Both the position numbers and the translations under genes were made by a program. Shown piece by piece: positions 9,937 to 21,429 of a DNA stretch of 64,000 bases. This DNA comes from Anthostomella pinea (Eukaryota; Ascomycota; Sordariomycetes; Xylariales; Xylariaceae): NCBI GenBank assembly GCA_963556695.1, contig CAUWAG010000012.1, positions 3,162,001 through 3,226,000 of the forward strand, written 5' to 3'. The number at the start of each line of letters is the position of its first letter. Position 1 is the first letter of the stretch. Under the pieces are notes generated by a model. The model ran no database searches, was not told the origin of the DNA, and saw only the letters and a list, made by a program, of their open reading frames with translations.

Positions 9937-12356
9937 ATGAGTGTTTCGGGAGACAACTCCCAGCCATTGGCTCCCCCCGGCGCCCCTTTTCGAAGCTCCA
10001 GCGAATCACGATCACGAGGCTCCCAAAGATATCTCACCAAACGACCCTCAAGAGACGGCCAACTAAAGGCAATACATCTCCAGGTTCTGGCTCTTTGGGG
10101 TCGTTACCAGTGTGACTACTGTAGTCTTTCTGTTGTTGCTGGATCAGTCACTCATCAGCACAGTAGGTGAAACCACGCATCCCAAACTAACAACGTACAC
10201 CAACAGCATCACAACTAATCGCTGTCACCTAGGCTGTGCCTCGAATAACCGGCGAGTTCCACTCCCTACCCGACGTGGGTTGGTACGCAAGCGCATACAC
10301 ACTCTCCAGGTGACTCGGCCCAGTATCGCCCGACATACCGCACCTCGACTAATGCCAGGGGGACTCAGCTGTGCGCTCCAGCCACTCACCGGCAAGCTGT
10401 ACACTTACTTCCGCGCAAAGGTCCGTGAAGGGACCACTTGATGGACCGATGGACCGGTCAAGACTAACACTTGCCCAGTGGATCTTCCTGATCTTCGTGC
10501 TCGTCTTCGAGCTCGGTTCCCTGCTTTGCGGTCTCGCCACCTCGTCGAACATGCTCATTGGTGGCCGCGCGGTCGCCGGCATCGGGGCATCAGGGCTGTC
10601 GAACGGGGGGCTGACTATCATTGCTGGAGCCGTGCCGTTGGACAAGAGCCCGTGTGAGTCGTCATGTTCATCCAGTTGGCAACTTCTATTTCGCATGGCT
10701 GACGAAGTTGACGAACAGTGTATACCGGCATCATGTTGGGCAGTAGGTGCTAGACCTCCCCCTGTCTTGATACGGACTTCTGACGATAGGGTAATAGTCG
10801 GTCAAATTGGCCTGATATCGGGTCCTCTCGTTGGGGGTAAGCCAGCCCAAATTACCGTCTTATTATCGATCGTCACTAAAGTAGTGAAACCCCAAAACAG
10901 GTGCACTTACGGAATCCGCTACCTGGCGATGGTGTAAGTGACCTCCGATTGTCAACTGCCCACTCGATGGGCACCCTTGTCTCGGCTCGGCTGACATAGC
11001 GGCTCAGGTTTCTACATCAACCTCCCAATCGGCGGCGTCGCAGCATTGATGATACTCCTAGTCAAGGTGCCCGAGATCACCAAGAAGAAGGCTTTCTCGC
11101 CCGGCGCGGTGAGCAGGGTCCTCCCGAAACTCGACCTAGTCGGCTTCGTGCACTTCGTCCCGGCCGCCATCATGTTTCTGCTTGCCCTCCCGTTCGGCGG
11201 CGATGGCACATATGCCTGGGGCAGCGCTACGATCATTGGGCTATTCGTTGGCGCGGCGGCGACAGCTGTGCTGTTCGGACTATGGGAAGCGCGCATGGGA
11301 GACAGTGCTAGTGAGTCGCACCCCTTTTCCCCAGCCTATTATCACCCAGTCAGCCACTGAGTGTTATCGGAACTGACCGGAAACCGAAGTGATTCCCGCC
11401 TCGCTGCTACGGAATCGCATAGTAGTGTCCAGTGCTGGCCAGACCCTGACACTGGCGTGGTGCATTTTCGTCCCCAGTTTCTACCAGCCCATCTACTTCC
11501 AGGCCGTGAAAGGGGGAAACACCAACACTGAGTGGCGTCTATCTGCTGCCTTCGATACTGAGCCAGCTATTATACGCCGTCTTGTCTAGATCTGCGGGTA
11601 TGTACACCATATCCTCTCCTATGTTCGCCGGGCTGGACATTACTTACCATTTGCAGTCTCTCGATTCGGTTACTACCTGCCGTTCGCAGTTATCGGCATG
11701 ACGGTCACGGCCATTGCCAACGGCCTCATTTCAACCTTTTCGCCAACGACCAGCATCGGTCAATGGGTTGGGTACCAGATCCTCATGGGAGCTGGGCGGG
11801 GGTCCTCATTGCAGATTGTTCGTCATCACTCTGTAGCCACATCTCATAAGCTTACGAGCAGATTTCGCTGACAGAAGCAGTCTTTCATCGCGATACAGAA
11901 CGCTCTGCCCGCTAACCAGATTCCCGTCGCCCTGGCCTTCATCATCTTCTCCCAGAACTTCGGCGGTGCCGTCGCCGCTGTTGTTGTCACCACGGTGTTC
12001 AATCGTAGCTTACTCGCACAACTGAAGGTATGCGATGTCACTTCGCTATCTTTCAGATCCAAGTTGTCGAACTGATGTTTACTCAGGTCCTGGTACCCAG
12101 TCTGTCGCCCGCAGCCGTGTTGGCAGCCGGGCCAAGCGCGGACGCTGTGCGCGCGCTGGCCCTGCCGGACAGTCCACTGCTCTCGGGGCTTTTGATCGCC
12201 TACTCGAAAGCTGTCCAAAACTTGTTCTACATGCTGGCTGGCCTCGCGGTGTTAAGCTTTGTCTTCTCTTTGGGAATGGGCTGGAAAGATATCAGGACGC
12301 ACAAATCAGGCGACAAGAGCGTGTTGGACACTCGGTCAGAGAAGGGGAAAGTCTGA
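9937..12356 (+). pseudogene. MFS drug/toxin efflux transporter (DHA2, 14-TM type) with two frame breaks
   Basis: Exons recognisable by family consensus give a proton-coupled exporter of the kind found in fungal metabolite clusters: TM1 with LLLLDQSLIST (about 10120-10161); then RITGEFHSLPDVGWYASAYTL (10235-10310); the segment from WIFLIFVLVFELGSLLCG to GGLTIIAGAVPL; GLISGPLVGG; then FYINLPIGG, followed by a run of membrane helices to a hydrophilic end at 12356. About nine introns have plausible GT/AG ends (for example about 10162-10231 and 12029-12087). Two defects are visible. The Ser-rich N-terminal leader from ATG 9937 is in a different frame from TM1, whose own frame has a TAA at 10064-10066. 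One extra G in the GGGGG run at 11512-11516 breaks the frame inside the loop after AVKG. Either real decay or sequence error. Confidence 0.75.
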
Positions 12357-12889
12357 TACCACGCATGTGCTTACCCTGCTACTCACCCGTTTCCCACGAT
12401 CCTTATTAGTAGCCCTGGCGTGACAATTGCGAGGGTTGATAGGTTCGACCCATAGCTCTGCGTAGCGCACCGCTATTCTAACGCTTATGTGAGCAAGAAA
12501 GGTTAAAGGAGGAAAGTGGACCAAAAGAAAAGGGGGCAACTGGATGTCAAGAACTGAGGGAGCCCTGACGGCGCCTGGCGCCTGAATATGACAGCTTGAC
12601 TTCAGTGGCCGGTGAAAAATCGTGCGTGGTACCGAAAAAACTTAGAGAGTGACCAGTCAAGAAATAAGGAAATAACCCAGAGAGTGACGACTAGAGAAAT
12701 AAAGGAAAAATTGATCATCCTGCTTTTCCGCCCACATTTCTGCTCATTGCTCCTTCGCGCTTGCCGATACCCATCCCAACTCCAAAAACAGTTTGACATA
12801 AGGAAAAACATAAAGAAAGGTAACATACTGGAAGAAAAAAATCGTGCCTCCTGTTCGATTTGTTGTTGAATAAGCGTTCTGAACCCCAT
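12357..12889. other. Intergenic region
   Basis: Mixed-composition sequence between two convergent genes. No gene seen. Confidence 0.5.
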
Positions 12890-14259
12890 TCACCTCTTGG
12901 GCTTCTTGCTACTGCTTTGACTACCGCTTCCATGACCTCCGTGGCGCCTTGAACCATCATGAGGATGACGTTGAACGGACCGGCTTGACCCAGCCTGGGA
13001 ATGGGCAGGGGTGCCTCCGTAGCCCCAAGGCTCGCCAGGTGGGTACATTCCTCCAGCGGCAGCGGAGTTAGACGCCTCATGAGCTACCTGGGTCCCCTGA
13101 TTATAGTCCCATGAGGTTTCGCCACTTCCGCCTGGTCCCATGCCAGGAGCGCTCCCCGTTGGCTGCCAGGTACTCACACTGGCTGCGGCCTCGAACCCCG
13201 CATCATAGGAGTATGATGCTGATCCAGATGCCAGTCCTTGGTCGTATAGGTATGGATTGGCGTGCGACTGCGAAGAGAACGACTGCGAAGGGTACGACTG
13301 CGAAGGGTACGGCTGCTGAGAGTACGACAGCGGAGCGTTTTGGTCTGAGCCATAATCATCCACGCTATACTGGCCCGCGTTGAAAGGGGAGTAGGCAGTC
13401 CCCCCTCCATGTTGCGTCTCTTCAACACCGCCCGATGGGGCCTCAGTTGAAGGGCCAGGATATCCTTGCCCTGGCTCCTGGGCTTCTGCAGGAACGGCGT
13501 TGGAGAGGCTGTGTTCTTCACACAATTTTGGGTCCACCTTAGGTGCCCTGATTTTAAAACTCGGGCAGAGAGCGCGCATGGCGATGTTCTGGTTCCAGAC
13601 GATGATCTTGCTCTCGTCGGTTTTCTCGTCCCCAACGATGTTCGGGTTCCCAGAGAATCTGTCACGAAGTCAGTGGTGTGTACAATTCTTCCCTTCTGCA
13701 TTCCGCTTCCCAGTTGAGCCTACATAGTCGAGGGGCGCCACTTCCACGTGTCTGCGAACATCAGGTGGATACATGCTGCAGTAGTACCCAATAGCCCGTG
13801 CTTCGCAATAATGTATCTGTCCGTCTGGTGCTGTCACTTCCATATTGTCGACGTTCCATGGCAGTACTAGAGTTGGGGCTGTCCAATGTTCCATATCCGG
13901 CACGTCTCGTATCAGCGAATTCGGGTCCTCTTGATGACGCCAGAGGCCACCATGGATATCACATCTCTTGATCACGTTCTGTGTCTTCTGAGACGCGTTG
14001 CTTTGGGGCCCCTTTTCATTTGTCGCGCCGGTGTGGATGTCCAATTCCCCAGGCTTGATAGTGCACCAATTGCCGTTTTGCCACTGGGTATCTTTTTGGC
14101 GGTCACACACCCAGCACCAGTACTTAATGGTCCAGCTGGTATTAGTACCCGACATGTTGGGCGGTGGAAATTGGCGATTAGTGCCTGTCCGTATCCTCGG
14201 TCACTGTGGATGCTGGGAGTCGAGTGACTGAGGGCTGCGTAGGATGGGTCGATGGTCAC
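12890..14259 (-). pseudogene. Unrecognised protein with Cys/Trp-rich N-terminal half and low-complexity tail, broken
   Basis: Two long frames are in register but separated by a TGA (13670-13672). The upstream part (14155-13673) is rich in Cys and Trp (WCWVCDRQK, KRCDIHGGLW, YCSMYPPDVRRHVEVAP). The downstream part (about 13665-12890) holds a short globular piece, then a Tyr/Ser/Gln/Pro-rich region with YPSQSYPSQS-type repeats and a basic, Gly/Ser/His-rich end, KKPKR. A further stretch with its own ATG (14259-14160) lies one base out of frame and could be the N-terminus after a single-base loss near 14170. No short intron removes the TGA convincingly. I do not recognise the family. Confidence 0.5.
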
Positions 14260-14590
14260 TCCTTGCGTTGTGATCAGCGTTCCGTTCAGGCAAGGGATAA
14301 TTTTTGCGCACCCCTACCCCTGAATGAAGCGCTCCCGCCGATGGCACACTGTTATTCATCGATCCTCAGTCCCCCGATGATTCAGAACTCGAGTCTTGAC
14401 CGATGGAACTTTCGAAGCCGCGAGAAGTGTGTGAACCCTAGTCTAGTCAGTCACATGCCTAGTCCTCTTGCTGTCGTGGAGACTTACCGGCTTTCTACTG
14501 TCACCCGAGAGGCGTGTCAGAAGGTCAACCTGAGAAAATGAATAACGACTTGTTTCTGTGAAGAATCCGAACCGAATGCTTGTGGGGGAG
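14260..14590. other. Intergenic region
   Basis: No gene seen. It joins the tandem repeat to the right. Confidence 0.4.
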
Positions 14591-14906
14591 CGTAGCCATA
14601 TACAGGTAAACAGTCCTTTGTTCGACGAACTGCTTCCTGGGGAGACACAACAATGTTGGTACCGTACTCCAGAATGTCGACAGGCATCCCATGTCACTGT
14701 AAAATCGACCAACACAATGGATGAACCTACTACTTCAGCTCTCGATGGATCGTAGCCATATACAGGTGAGCAGTCCTTTGTTTGACAAGGTGCTTCCTGG
14801 GGAGGCAGACAATGTTGGTACCGTACTCCAGAATGTCTACCAGCATCCCCTGTCACTGTAAAATCAACCAACACAATGGATGAACCAACTACTTCAGCTC
14901 TCGATA
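14591..14906 (+). repeat. Direct tandem duplication, unit about 158-160 bp, two copies
   Basis: Two adjacent copies begin CGTAGCCATATACAGGT (14591 and 14751) and end near CTTCAGCTCTCGAT (about 14748 and 14905). They differ by scattered substitutions and small indels. They sit directly 3' of the eIF2B-epsilon stop codon, so they are probably 3' UTR or downstream DNA. Confidence 0.85.
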
Positions 14907-14910
14907 CAGC

Positions 14911-17203
14911 CTATTCATCATCCTCGCTTTCCTCTTCGGCATTTTCCAGCCACTCTACCAACGCCTGGCACTTATCCCTCACAGTCGCCATGGCATCGCC
15001 CTCCTTGCCCTCTTTGCCCCTATCGTCACCCCACCATGCCACGATGCCTTCCTCCTCCAAGATATCGAGATCGTACATTTGCTGTAGGACAGCGGCCAGG
15101 AGGTTTCCAGCCTTGGTGATCTCGATGACCTTGGCGCTACTGACACACGCTCTTTGCACGGCTAGGGCGAATTCGACCTGCTCTACGACCGAATCACCTC
15201 CGACGCCGACATCTGCCACGAATTCTGTAGCCCCTTTTCGGGATGTGAGCGCTTGTTTGGCAGCTTTTGCTGGTTCGAGACCGCCTTGCTCGGCATTCAT
15301 GAGATCAACACTGCGGCGCACGAATGCTGTTGCGACAGCTCTTCGCATTGCTGCATCAGACGCGTTATTGGCGAGTCGAAGTGACATAAATTCGAGCTTC
15401 TCCGAGTCAAAACTCCCCGATACACCACGCAGAACCTCCAGAAGACCGTGGACTGCGTCGGCATGAAAGGAAGGAAAGTTTGGTGCCCCTGAATCGTCTG
15501 AGGCAAAGGAGGAAAGACGGGATCGAGAGGCAGGGTGAATGGGTGTCAAGGACGCAGCAGAGTCATCGTCTGACAGATAGTCTTCATCTGCAAGGGTCGA
15601 AACCGAGGAGCCGTCTATGTCGAACTCTTCCAAGGAGTAGACGAGGGATTTTTGCAATCTCGACAGATCGTCTGTTTCAGCGTCGTCATCTTCTGCGTCT
15701 CGGAACGTTGAGGTATTGAACTGGGTTTTGTCGTCGATTTGGACTCCAAAGGATACCAGAGAGCCCTCACTGACTGTGGCGTCCTTGCCGATTGTGGCCA
15801 TATCCGCGACCACTGCATGTTCCACGGTCGCCCCATCGTCGATACTAACATCGTTCCATATGAAGCTGTCCGTGATGCGCACGTTGCTGCCAATCTTGCA
15901 GTTCCGGCCTATGACGCTGTTGCTTATTGTGGTGTTGGATCCAACCTGGGTATCCCGTCCAAGGACGGCGTCGGAAATTTCGCTACTGTTCTCGACGATG
16001 ACATCTTCTTCTTGGTAGACATGGTCATCTCGTAACTGATATGTCTGGCCCTTCAATAGATTGCAGTCGGGCGTAAAAGGATATGTCCAGCCGCTCAATA
16101 TGTCCCGAGTAATGGCGTCGTACATTCGGAGGTTGTCGGCTCTTGCGCTGTAACCCTCGCTGACAATCTCGGTGTGTATCATCTTGCCATTGAGTTCCCA
16201 GTCCTTCAGCACGCCGTGCAAGAAGTTTGCGCGCGGTAATTCGTAGTCGAAGCTCTCGGACCATAGAGCGAGAATGTCTGGTGTGCATATATCGATCTCG
16301 GCGTCGACCAAGTCTGTGCGTGCCTCGACCTCGGGGTCCTCTAAGATTGAAGGGTCGAGACCAACATAGTGCTCGGATTGGAACGGATTCATCTCTTCGT
16401 AATGCAGACATCGCTTCTTTCTGGGATCGACCACGAATACCGGTGTAACGACCTTGGCTTTAGTGTTGTGTTCATCCTCTCCAGCTTCTCGTAGGATCAT
16501 GGTCATGCAGGAATCTCGATTCGCTTCCCTTCGAGCTCTGTGTGCGGCCAGTGGAGCGTCAAGAGAAAGGTTTGCGACGAGGTCGCCGTGTACGAGAATG
16601 AAGTCTCCGTCAATCAAGCTTCGCTTGTCCAGATCTCGCAGGAAGTCGCCTATGGAGCGGGCATCGGCAACGCGTATGAATTCGACGGTCGAGAAGGGAC
16701 ATGATCTGGATATGGGCGACCATCGTGAGTCGTGGACGTAGCGTTCTATTTGCTCGTGGTGTGCGCCGCAGTATATATATACTTCTTGCACGCCGTTCAC
16801 TTGGAGCGAGTCAACATTTGTTTCGATCCCAAGCTCCGGACATGCCGCTACTCACTGGCGAGGAACTCGAGGGTGTACTCGATGAGCGGCGTGTTTGCGA
16901 GAGGTAGAAGACACTGGAACGGGCTTCGGATCAGCAACTAAAGCACGCTGCGGTAGACGTCCTGGAACTCACCCGAGGTTTCTCTACCGCGAAAGGCATG
17001 AATCTTGTCTGGAAAGCGTCTGCGATGACCTAGGAAGCGAGGCGCATTGCGTTAGCCATGGCGACGATGCCCCACGATGCACGCACGCATGACCGGAAGA
17101 TACACACCACAGCTTGAAGGACATCCTCTCTCTTCTCTTCGCCTGTTGCTCTGCCCGAATTCTTGCCTTTGGAGGCAGCGCCACCACGTTTGTTCTGCGA
17201 CAT
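14911..17203 (-). CDS. gcd6: Translation initiation factor eIF2B, epsilon (catalytic) subunit
   Basis: This is the guanine-nucleotide exchange subunit that recharges eIF2 in the cytosol. Four exons are 17108-17203, 16973-17029, 16856-16913 and 14911-16799, all with GT/AG introns, giving 699 aa, the usual size. The N-terminal nucleotidyltransferase-like domain begins after a basic Ser/Gly leader (DVLQAVVIADAF ... LLPLANTPLIEYTLEFLA). Left-handed beta-helix hexapeptide repeats follow (about residues 330-430; SNTTISNSVIGRNCKIGSN). The C-terminal W2/HEAT catalytic domain ends in the acidic-aromatic region VEWLENAEEESEDDE. Asp/Glu-rich linkers lie between. No lesions are seen, in contrast to its neighbours. 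A tandem repeat lies just 3' of it. Confidence 0.96.
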
Positions 17204-17714
17204 GTTTGCGCGATAGGGTCGGTGGTGGTGGTGGTGTACAATCTCGGTGGTGGTGGTGCTTGGTGTGTGGTGGGCTGTGACTCGATTGAGTCGCATCGAT
17301 ATTTCTTGGAGGGGCAGGCAAGAGCTTCGAGTCATAATTTGCACAATCATTTATGCATCTGCCACAACGCACGGGCGCTGCATTCTTGCTGCCAGCTGGC
17401 GTAAGATCCACAGTAGCTGCCAGGATCTTGGCAGAAATCCGCTTTACCCCTTTCCAATGGGAAATGCAATGTCTGCATCCCCTTTCCATTATCCAGTCTA
17501 GGCCATAGCTTCTGCCTACTTCTCTTCTATGCAGCGGAAATCTTCTACAAGATAGGTTGCTACTTCCACCGCCTCTTTTGCTGACGCCAGCGTTAGAACA
17601 GAAGGAGCTGGCGGATCATTTCCTCAAATCAAGGGAATTTGAATGCGATGGCGGCACCCAGAAGCTTGGGGCCATTCCAGCCCCCTCTTACAAGATATGT
17701 ACGTCCTCTTTCAG
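17204..17714. promoter_or_regulatory. Upstream region of gcd6
   Basis: Holds the 5' end of gcd6 and (GGT)n-type tracts at about 17220-17265. No other gene seen before the rhodopsin-like fragment. Confidence 0.4.
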
Positions 17715-18235
17715 TTCAGCTCAACTACATTCATCAAGATTCCCATTTTGATCCTTTATATACGAGTTTTCGGCGTCGTGTCGTGGTTGCGCATTACGTC
17801 CTGCGTGACGATGGGGCCATCCTCCGCGATGTACTTGATAAGCTTATCAGTCGGCGGCGCCATGTGCAGTCCGCAGAACGAAGCCGAGGATACCGCTCTC
17901 CTGGTCAATTGTACCAGGGCCACAATCTCCGTGGGAGTTTTCAATGGTGCCGTTGCTGTGGTCACCGACGTGGTCATCTTCCTCCTACCACTGCCAGTCA
18001 TCGCCAAGCTAGAGATGCCGCTACATAAGAAATCTGGGCTGGCCATCGTATTTCTCAGTGGTATCTTGTGAGTCTGATGCTATGATTTTCTCCAGAAGAC
18101 ACGTCATATCTATAGGCACCACTGATGGTTTCACGTGATCAGCGCCATCGCCGCCAGCGTCACGTCACTGTATTATAGGTCAATATCTCTGGCGGGACAC
18201 TCCATAGGATTCTCAGTGTCACCCCTATGCGCGTA
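17715..18235 (+). pseudogene. PTH11/rhodopsin-like integral membrane protein fragment
   Basis: A stretch with ILILYIRVFGVVSWLRI, a CSPQN-type cysteine loop and two further hydrophobic helices matches the middle of fungal rhodopsin-domain (SC4/PTH11-like) membrane proteins. It is followed by an intron-like GT (about 18068) and a last recognisable piece SVTSLYYRSISLAG (to about 18235). The N-terminal helices and the C-terminal tail are absent. An intact relative lies at 45488-46823. It is a truncated remnant. Confidence 0.65.
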
Positions 18236-18588
18236 AGCCCACTACCACAGATTCCAAGTGGAACAAAAGCTCATGAAATCATGCCTTTAGAATTGTTGAC
18301 TGCTCTATCGCCATAACTGTTGGCTGTATCCCAGCAGTTCGCGCTTTGCGGTCGAGGCTGCGTAATAAGCATGCTGTGTGTATGGCACTTCAGCCAGGTC
18401 TCTAGCGAGGGCACCTCTCGGGATCTGGGGAGCCGCGCAGAACCCAACAGGCTTGTTAATGCGTGGAGATAGACGAGATTAGTCTGGCAACAGTCTCGTC
18501 GAACGTACGCAAGCTCTGTGTTTGATAGTGGGAAGCTAACATTGCATGAGAAATGATGCACTTCCCCCCGCTGCTTCCAAGACCATGG
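18236..18588. other. Spacer left of pogo element 1
   Basis: No gene seen. Confidence 0.4.
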
Positions 18589-18590
18589 TA

Positions 18591-18630
18591 ACATCTCACC
18601 CCCCCCTGCGGACCACCCCCCCACGGACCA
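18591..18630 (+). repeat. Left terminal inverted repeat of pogo element 1
   Basis: Starts ACATCTCACC; inverse of 20487-20526 with few mismatches; bordered by TA. Confidence 0.9.
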
Positions 18631-18768
18631 CTCCACACCACACCACTCTCATTCAGATGAAGCCATCTACAACCACCACAGTTGCTAAATACACTAAGGT
18701 CGTGGTGTTCTAACCATAATACAGCTCCCAGAATCCGATTCCGACCCTAAATCTTCACCAGGGACCTC

Positions 18769-20412
18769 TTATGGGACCTCTTCGCCTGCAGCGGAGTCCC
18801 TATAGACCCTCCTGTTCCTCAGCTCCATTTTGGCCTCCCTTATGTTAGCCATTGTGACGAATCGTTCCCCTGGTGTTGGTTTGACTGCTTTTCGAGTGGT
18901 ATTAGCCTTTTTAGCCACTTGAGCCTCAAGCAGCTCACATTTGGCCCGTAGATTTGCAATGGTAGCAGCCTGAACATCCATGGCCTTGCCAGCCTTCCGT
19001 ACCAACAAGCGCTCAGAGGGCCCCCCAAAGGAAGGGTCCTTTCTTTCGAGTTTTCGAGCACTCTCTCGCAAAGCCCGGCTTCCAGAGGGTGTTGTGACAA
19101 TGGTTTTAGCTACCATCTCGAGAAAATCTGGTGTTGTGGCTCGCTCGGAAGCCTTAGGGTCCCTCTGGCGTGCCCTGGCCACCCCTTTGTCCTCCAGAAT
19201 CACATATTTCGACTTCAACGCCTCTGCTCTGTTGCGAGGAACAATCCCAGTCTTTTTCCAGGCAATTATGATATTGAGGAGCGTCATTGTGTCCTTCCGG
19301 GCCTGCTCGTAGCACTCCAAAACCTCCTCCTTAGATGGCCTGAGTCCCAGACGGCCGCTGGGCGTCTCCTGGAGTAAGGTCTTCAACCTTTTCTTCACCA
19401 AATTGAAGACTCCCATATCTAACACCTGGACTATATGGGAGCAGTGAGGTTCATAAAAGATCAACCATACTTTGTTTCTCAAGCAGGTGGCTAGGAACTC
19501 GTCATTCATGTGGGAGTCGTGGCCATCACACACCAAAACCACCTATGTGTTGCCGTGGACCTCCCGAATGTGAGGAATAAAGATACGTTAAAGCCATTCT
19601 AACGCAATGGGATTCGAGGTCCATCCATTGGGCGACGTAATAAACCTCCAGTTGGTGAATTTGCCCTCATTTTGGTTGCTAAATTACTGGGCTTGTACGT
19701 TAATCCCCTTGAGAATCACCAGCGGCGGCAAGGTCTCACCAGATCCGTTCACACACTCTAGGGCAGTTATCCATTCACCCTTCTTGACCCCTTTCTTCAT
19801 AGCCATGTTGCCAGAGGCCTCAGAGACCACCCAATGGGAGTCCCCAACCCCCTGGGCAATTCCCATTTCGTCGACGTTGTACCAGCGTGCTGGCATGAGG
19901 TTAACCACGTCAGGGGCGTCACACCGATCGAAAAAAATGTTGATATTTGCCGCTGTAGCACCATTCACTCGGTTATAGTCGATAATACGAGACTTCATTA
20001 TTTTGACTTCCGGGTTTTGAGACAGGAACTTGGATTCCCAATTTTTCCCTAATTCTTGAGCATCCCCGGTGGCATGGAGCATCCGCTGGGCCATGAGACG
20101 GAACTTAGAGACCGCCGGAGAATACCCTAACCGTGCTTGCCCAAGGGCCCAGCTTGCCAGCTTATGTTCGAGATACGGTGAGAGAGCCTGTTGGAGAGCG
20201 CTGGTCTCATTCCGCGTTGGGGTGCCAGAGATTCGTCGGTTGACGTACGAGCGACTGATTTGCCATTCGAGGGCTGACGAGCGGACTGGAGCTCCGCATT
20301 GGATGGCCAAAATGGCGGCTTCAGCTTTTATTTGACGGTCGTAAAATGACATCATGAGATTCAGTAGTGGATAAGGATTCAAATAGTGTGCTTTGTGAAA
20401 AAAAAGATGCAA
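18769..20412 (-). pseudogene. Pogo/Fot DDE transposase with three in-frame stops
   Basis: One frame runs from about 20360 (MMSFYDRQIKAEAAILA) to 18769. It has a helix-turn-helix DNA-binding N-terminus and the catalytic blocks WYNVDEMG (first Asp), VLVCDGHDSH (second Asp) and HIVQVLDMGVFNLVKK (third acidic position). Stops interrupt it at TAA 19684-19686, TAA 19588-19590 and TAG 19543-19545. At least the last two, and probably all three, are one C-to-T change from Gln codons, a RIP signature. A C-terminal coiled-coil-like region (about 18990-18900) follows the catalytic domain. Inactive as it stands. Confidence 0.85.
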
Positions 20413-20486
20413 AAGTGATGGTGTAAATGGTGGATCACCATAATCCTGGTGGTTGGTGAATTACGCGTTTGTGGGTCAGAACGCGC

Positions 20487-20526
20487 TGGTCCGCGGGGGG
20501 GTGGTCCGCAGGGGGGTGGGAGATGT
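20487..20526 (-). repeat. Right terminal inverted repeat of pogo element 1
   Basis: Ends GGGAGATGT next to TA (20527-20528); inverse of the left repeat. Confidence 0.9.
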
Positions 20527-20528
20527 TA

Positions 20529-21429
20529 CACCGAACTTCCAAAAGTCACCGTACACCATTTACTCAGCAACCAAAGGGTGTGGTTATCTGAAGAGGAATA
20601 ATTGTTCTGAAACTAGAATAAAGAATGGTTTATTAAATTAAGCCTGTCTATATTAGGGTGCTCATTCCATCAGTATGAACATAGCATTGAGATCTTAAGA
20701 CTAATAGTGATGGACGAAGACAAGCCGGAGCCAAACTGATGACAACGAATTACGATGGCCTGCTCGAGACGCACTGCGGGCTGCCTCCGCTTGACCAACT
20801 GGATCCCCAGGGTATAATATCCGTATCAACGAGACACTTACGATGCGGTATTCCACCACCACGGCTACTGGAAAACCCGGGACACTGGTATGTACATTTG
20901 CGAGTCTTTTATCACCCCATATGGCTATGCCTCAGGGGCGAATTTCCTCTTCTAGCCTGTTTCAAGAGCCCCTGCTCCCGAGACACGCATTCCGACTCTT
21001 TGTTTCTCGTCGAAAAGGGGTAATTACTGACTCTAATTTGCTACCAGTGGTCTTATCCGCCGATCACTACTATGATTTTGGAAAAAACGTCATTATCCAG
21101 GTCCGTACTATACCTACCTGGCCGTGGAACCTCGAGGAGTGTACAGTGCGTGATTACTAATCTATGTCATGATATAGAACGTTCTAAAGCATTTGTTGGA
21201 GTGGAGGCGGCGTTAGTGATCCGAACTTTGGAGTGCTTCTGAACTGGATTGGCAAGGAACGTACGTAATATCGGGAACTATTCGTCCACCCTTTGAGGCA
21301 TGTCCGGGGAGTAGGGCTTTTAGACCGTTTCGTGTTGGAGACTCTGTTTACTCCCAAGACATGTTTTCAGTTTCCCACTTCTTAATAACTCTTCCTTGAA
21401 AGCAATCACTAACTGCTGGTTTTTAAAGA
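20529..21429 (+). pseudogene. Possible 5' exons of the NACHT-like gene, not resolved
   Basis: Short open pieces with splice-like borders are present (about 20739-20812, 21047-21101, 21190-21260), such as LSADHYYDFGKNVIIQ before a GT at 21102. A later piece, SDPNFGVLLNWIGKE, is in another frame from the preceding exon. They may be the N-terminal region of the gene at 21430-22923, but no single model keeps the frame open. Confidence 0.3.

Larger units (their letters stand above)
18591..20526 (-). mobile_element. Pogo-type DNA transposon, element 1 (1,936 bp, TIRs and TA duplication)
   Basis: Terminal inverted repeats of about 40 bp (18591-18630 and 20487-20526) begin ACATCTC and contain CTGCGGACCACCCCCCC. 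They are flanked by TA on both sides (18589-18590 and 20527-20528), the insertion signature of Tc1/mariner elements. The transposase lies on the minus strand inside. The termini are complete, so the element could be mobilised in trans, but its own transposase has three nonsense codons. Confidence 0.9.

Noticed and set aside
13260..13340. Short direct repeats, possible CRISPR-like array
   Set aside because: They encode YPSQS-type protein repeats in one frame; there are no spacers, and the context is eukaryotic.
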